NCBI GenBank assembly: GCA_026415985.1
Contig: JAOAGA010000042.1
Location: forward strand, 7,713 to 15,085
Reading direction: 5' to 3'
Length of the DNA stretch: 7,373 bases
Source of the DNA: Pseudomonadota bacterium
Lineage (GTDB): Bacteria; CALINM01
Shown here: positions 5,438 through 7,373 of the stretch, one piece after another
Numbering within the stretch: the stretch's first letter is position 1
How the letters are laid out: every line of letters starts with the position of its first letter
Translations under genes and position numbers: made by a program
The notes under the pieces: model-generated
What the model saw: only the letters and a program-made list of their open reading frames with translations
The model's database searches: none
What the model was told of the DNA's origin: nothing

Positions 5438-6547
5438 ATGTCAGCCAGAGAAATAAGAGTTGGGATAGTAGGGGTGGGTAACTGTGCCAGCTCTTTGGTT
5501 CAAGGCGTTTTTTATTATAGTCAGTTGAAAGATGACGATTCTGATGCTTCCTTAGGGCTAATGCACAGAAACTTAGGTGGTTATTTTCCATCTGATATAA
5601 GATTTGTTTCTGCCTTTGATATAGATGCAAGAAAAGTTGGTAAAAGACTTAATGAAGCCATATTCTCAAAACCAAATTGTACAAAAACAATATTTAAAGA
5701 TATACCTGCTTTAGACGTGGTTGTTGAGATGGGAGAGCCTCTGGATGGTATTGCGGAGCATATGAAAAACTATCCTGAAGACAGAAGATTTGTTCTTGCT
5801 GACAAACCCCCCTGTGATATCGTTAGGATCTTGAAAGAGACAAAAACAGAGATTTTAATTAACTATCTTCCCGTTGGAGCAGAAAGGGCTGTTGAGTATT
5901 ATGCAAATGCCTGCCTTGAGGCTGGCACTGCCTTTATTAACTGTGTACCTGTTTTTATCGCATCAGATAAAGAATGGGCTAAAAAGTTCGAAGAAAGAAA
6001 TATTCCTGTTATCGGAGACGATATAAAAAGCCAGATCGGAGCAACAATAATCCACAGGGTATTGGCAAAATTATTCAGTGACAGGGGGGTAAAAATTGAT
6101 AATACCTATCAGATGAACGTTGGTGGAAATACAGATTTTTTGAATATGCTCGAAAGAAGCAGATTAAAGTCTAAAAAAATTTCTAAAACCGAAGCAGTTC
6201 AGTCACAATTAGATAAACCTCTTGAAAACGAACATATCCATATAGGACCATCTGATTACGTTCCCTTTCTTAATGATAATAAGATTTGTTTTTTAAGGAT
6301 TGAAGGAAGAGGTTTTGGAAATATAAAAGTTGATCTTGAACTCAGGCTTTCCGTTGAAGACTCACCTAATAGTGCAGGAGTAGTTATAGATGCCATAAGA
6401 TGTTGTAAGCTTGCTTTGGACAGAAAAGTAGGTGGTGTCTTAAAATCACCTTCAGCCTATTTTATGAAACATCCGCCGGAGCAATACTACGATGATATGG
6501 CAAGAGAGAGAGTTGAATCATTTATAAAAGGAGAGGTTAAAAGCTAA
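5438..6547 (+). CDS. ino1: myo-Inositol-1-phosphate synthase
   Basis: This cytoplasmic NAD-dependent enzyme isomerises D-glucose-6-phosphate to 1L-myo-inositol-1-phosphate, the only de novo route to inositol. The 369-residue product is of the short bacterial/archaeal type (eukaryotic forms exceed 500) and resembles mycobacterial Ino1, whose N-terminus also reads VGVGNCASSLVQG (here 11-23, the Rossmann NAD loop). Other signatures are NYLPVGAE (142-149), NCVPVFIAS (168-176), GDDIKSQIGAT (193-203), GGNTDFLNM (229-237) followed by the lysine-rich active-site segment SKKISKTEAV (245-254), and SPNSAGVVIDAIRCCKLA (309-326). A strong Shine-Dalgarno sequence sets the start. The stop overlaps the next gene's ATG by one base (TAATG), so the two are translationally coupled. 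With that partner it supplies the head group of an inositol phospholipid; the compatible solute di-inositol phosphate is a less likely product because no cytidylyltransferase domain is seen. Confidence 0.96.
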   Translation: MSAREIRVGIVGVGNCASSLVQGVFYYSQLKDDDSDASLGLMHRNLGGYFPSDIRFVSAFDIDARKVGKRLNEAIFSKPNCTKTIFKDIPALDVVVEMGEPLDGIAEHMKNYPEDRRFVLADKPPCDIVRILKETKTEILINYLPVGAERAVEYYANACLEAGTAFINCVPVFIASDKEWAKKFEERNIPVIGDDIKSQIGATIIHRVLAKLFSDRGVKIDNTYQMNVGGNTDFLNMLERSRLKSKKISKTEAVQSQLDKPLENEHIHIGPSDYVPFLNDNKICFLRIEGRGFGNIKVDLELRLSVEDSPNSAGVVIDAIRCCKLALDRKVGGVLKSPSAYFMKHPPEQYYDDMARERVESFIKGEVKS

Positions 6548-7113
6548 TGCTTTCAAATATTTTCGGAAATATCCTTGATAAATCCTTAGGTTGGATAGTA
6601 AGAATATTTCCGTTTCCGCCAAACATTTATACCTTTTTGGGACTTACTTGTGCTTTAATATCAACGGTATTTATAATTGATGGTTCAAAGATGGCGGTAT
6701 TTTTTATTGCTTTATCGGGTCTTTTTGATATCCTCGACGGGGTATCGGCAAGAATAAATAATAAATCTACAGATTTCGGCGCATTTTTAGATTCTGTTAT
6801 AGACAGGTTTTCCGATAGCCTTTTCTTTATTGGCTTATCGACATTCTTCTTTTTGAAAGAAGATGGGGAGGGGTTTCTTATAACGATAACGACGATGGCT
6901 TTTTCTGTTATAATAAGTTATATCCGTGCAAGAGCAGAGGGTATAGGAAGAAACTGTAAGGTTGGGATAATAGAGAGACCGGAACGCATAATATTAATCT
7001 GTTTAGGGATACTTTCCGGGATGATTAAGGAATCAATGATGCTTTTAGGTTTGCTTTCATTCATAACTATATTTCAAAGAATTTTTTACGTCTATTCGCA
7101 AAAAAATAAATAA
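6547..7113 (+). CDS. CDP-alcohol phosphatidyltransferase, likely phosphatidylinositol-phosphate synthase
   Basis: This integral membrane enzyme should transfer a phosphatidyl (or ether-lipid) group from a CDP-lipid to inositol-1-phosphate, giving phosphatidylinositol phosphate and CMP. The 188-residue product has the complete family signature DGxxARx8GxxxDxxxD, with D64, G65, A68, R69, G78, D82 and D86, where the aspartates bind the metals. The later segment RARAEGIGRNCKVG followed by ERPER (127-147) resembles the corresponding part of mycobacterial and archaeal inositol-phosphate-using enzymes better than that of phosphatidylglycerophosphate synthases; this is a recalled comparison. About five or six hydrophobic segments are visible. 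Coupling by a 1-base overlap to Ino1 strongly supports inositol phosphate as acceptor. AGGAG at 6529-6533 can serve as ribosome binding site, 13 nt upstream. There is no N-terminal cytidylyltransferase domain, so it is not the fused enzyme of di-inositol phosphate synthesis. Confidence 0.88.
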   Translation: MLSNIFGNILDKSLGWIVRIFPFPPNIYTFLGLTCALISTVFIIDGSKMAVFFIALSGLFDILDGVSARINNKSTDFGAFLDSVIDRFSDSLFFIGLSTFFFLKEDGEGFLITITTMAFSVIISYIRARAEGIGRNCKVGIIERPERIILICLGILSGMIKESMMLLGLLSFITIFQRIFYVYSQKNK

Positions 7114-7116
7114 TTG

Positions 7117-7373
7117 ATGTCAATTAAATTCATCGCAGATGTAATGTTAGGTAAGCTCGCAAAGTGGTTGAGAATTTTGGGTATAGACACCCTCTATAGT
7201 TCGTCTTTTGACGATAAAGAAATAATCTTTTTAGCAGTTAACGAAAGCAGGATTGTACTGACAAGGGATAATAGATTACAAAAAGATTTGGGCAATAAAA
7301 AATCTGTTCTGATTAAAAGTGATAATCTTTTTGAACAATTATCTCAGGTAATCGATACTTTTAATCTAAAAAT
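7117..7373 (+). CDS. Mut7-C RNase domain protein, N-terminal part (C-terminus beyond window edge)
   Basis: The frame is open for 85 codons from the ATG at 7117 to the right edge. It begins with FIADVMLGKLAKWLRILGIDTLY (residues 5 to 27), followed by the acidic SFDD segment and RIVLTRDNRL (about 45-54), the hallmarks of the Mut7-C family. That family has a PIN-like nuclease fold and usually ends in a C4 zinc ribbon, which would lie outside the window. Members are small proteins of about 150 residues, named from the C-terminal part of the animal exonuclease Mut-7; their bacterial role is not established. Four bases after the previous stop and without a Shine-Dalgarno sequence, it is probably read through from the inositol operon by coupling. 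A TTG at 7114 is an alternative start one codon earlier. The link to inositol lipid synthesis is positional only. Confidence 0.85.
   Translation, partial: MSIKFIADVMLGKLAKWLRILGIDTLYSSSFDDKEIIFLAVNESRIVLTRDNRLQKDLGNKKSVLIKSDNLFEQLSQVIDTFNLK

Noticed and set aside
1-7373. CRISPR arrays, insertion sequences, tRNA or rRNA genes, attachment sites, phage or toxin-antitoxin modules.
   Set aside because: No regularly spaced repeats, transposase-like frames, terminal inverted repeats or structured RNA gene signatures were seen on either strand. The MazG here is the housekeeping pyrophosphohydrolase and has no mazEF partner next to it.

Overview
The window is a compact, A+T-rich bacterial segment (roughly two thirds A+T by eye). 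Arginine is mostly AGA/AGG and isoleucine often ATA, a habit common in thermophiles and other low-GC anaerobes. The large sensor gene has a periplasmic c-type heme motif, so the host probably has an inner membrane, a cytochrome c maturation system and an anaerobic or redox-active respiratory life. Deferribacterota, Nitrospirota (Thermodesulfovibrio-like) or Desulfobacterota-like lineages would fit. This is inference from gene style; the sequence alone does not fix the taxon.

Layout. 1-393 (minus) is the N-terminal part of a MazG nucleotide pyrophosphohydrolase, cut by the window edge. 394-643 is a dense intergenic region: the mazG promoter, a divergent promoter followed at once by an intrinsic terminator (a candidate RNA of about 60 nt whose hairpin loop carries the anti-Shine-Dalgarno core CCTCCT), and the radA promoter. 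644-1993 (plus) is radA, followed with no gap by a small secreted or membrane-anchored protein of unknown function (1994-2545). Convergent to it on the minus strand (2595-4625) is a 676-residue membrane sensor with a periplasmic heme-binding region, HAMP, coiled coil, GAF and a complete HD-GYP cyclic-di-GMP phosphodiesterase domain. A 200-bp divergent promoter region (4626-4825) leads into a tight plus-strand operon: a cytoplasmic SGNH hydrolase, myo-inositol-1-phosphate synthase, a CDP-alcohol phosphatidyltransferase of the phosphatidylinositol-phosphate synthase type, and the start of a Mut7-C RNase-domain protein cut by the right edge.

How the genes work together. The inositol operon makes biochemical sense: Ino1 turns glucose-6-phosphate into inositol-1-phosphate, and the CDP-alcohol phosphotransferase joins it to CDP-diacylglycerol (or a CDP-ether lipid) to give phosphatidylinositol phosphate, an uncommon bacterial inositol phospholipid. 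The SGNH enzyme at the head of the operon could process such lipids or their precursors, but this rests on context only. MazG and RadA are housekeeping functions (nucleotide-pool cleaning, recombination repair), and the HD-GYP sensor links a heme-sensed signal to c-di-GMP turnover.

Two features stand out. First, three genes (mazG, radA, the HD-GYP sensor) have a -10-like box only 6-9 nt before the ATG and no Shine-Dalgarno sequence, which predicts leaderless or nearly leaderless mRNAs; the SGNH and Ino1 genes have strong Shine-Dalgarno sequences. Second, the candidate small RNA at 441-500 has a loop that can pair almost fully with the ribosome binding site of the SGNH-inositol operon. Both are predictions from sequence alone.
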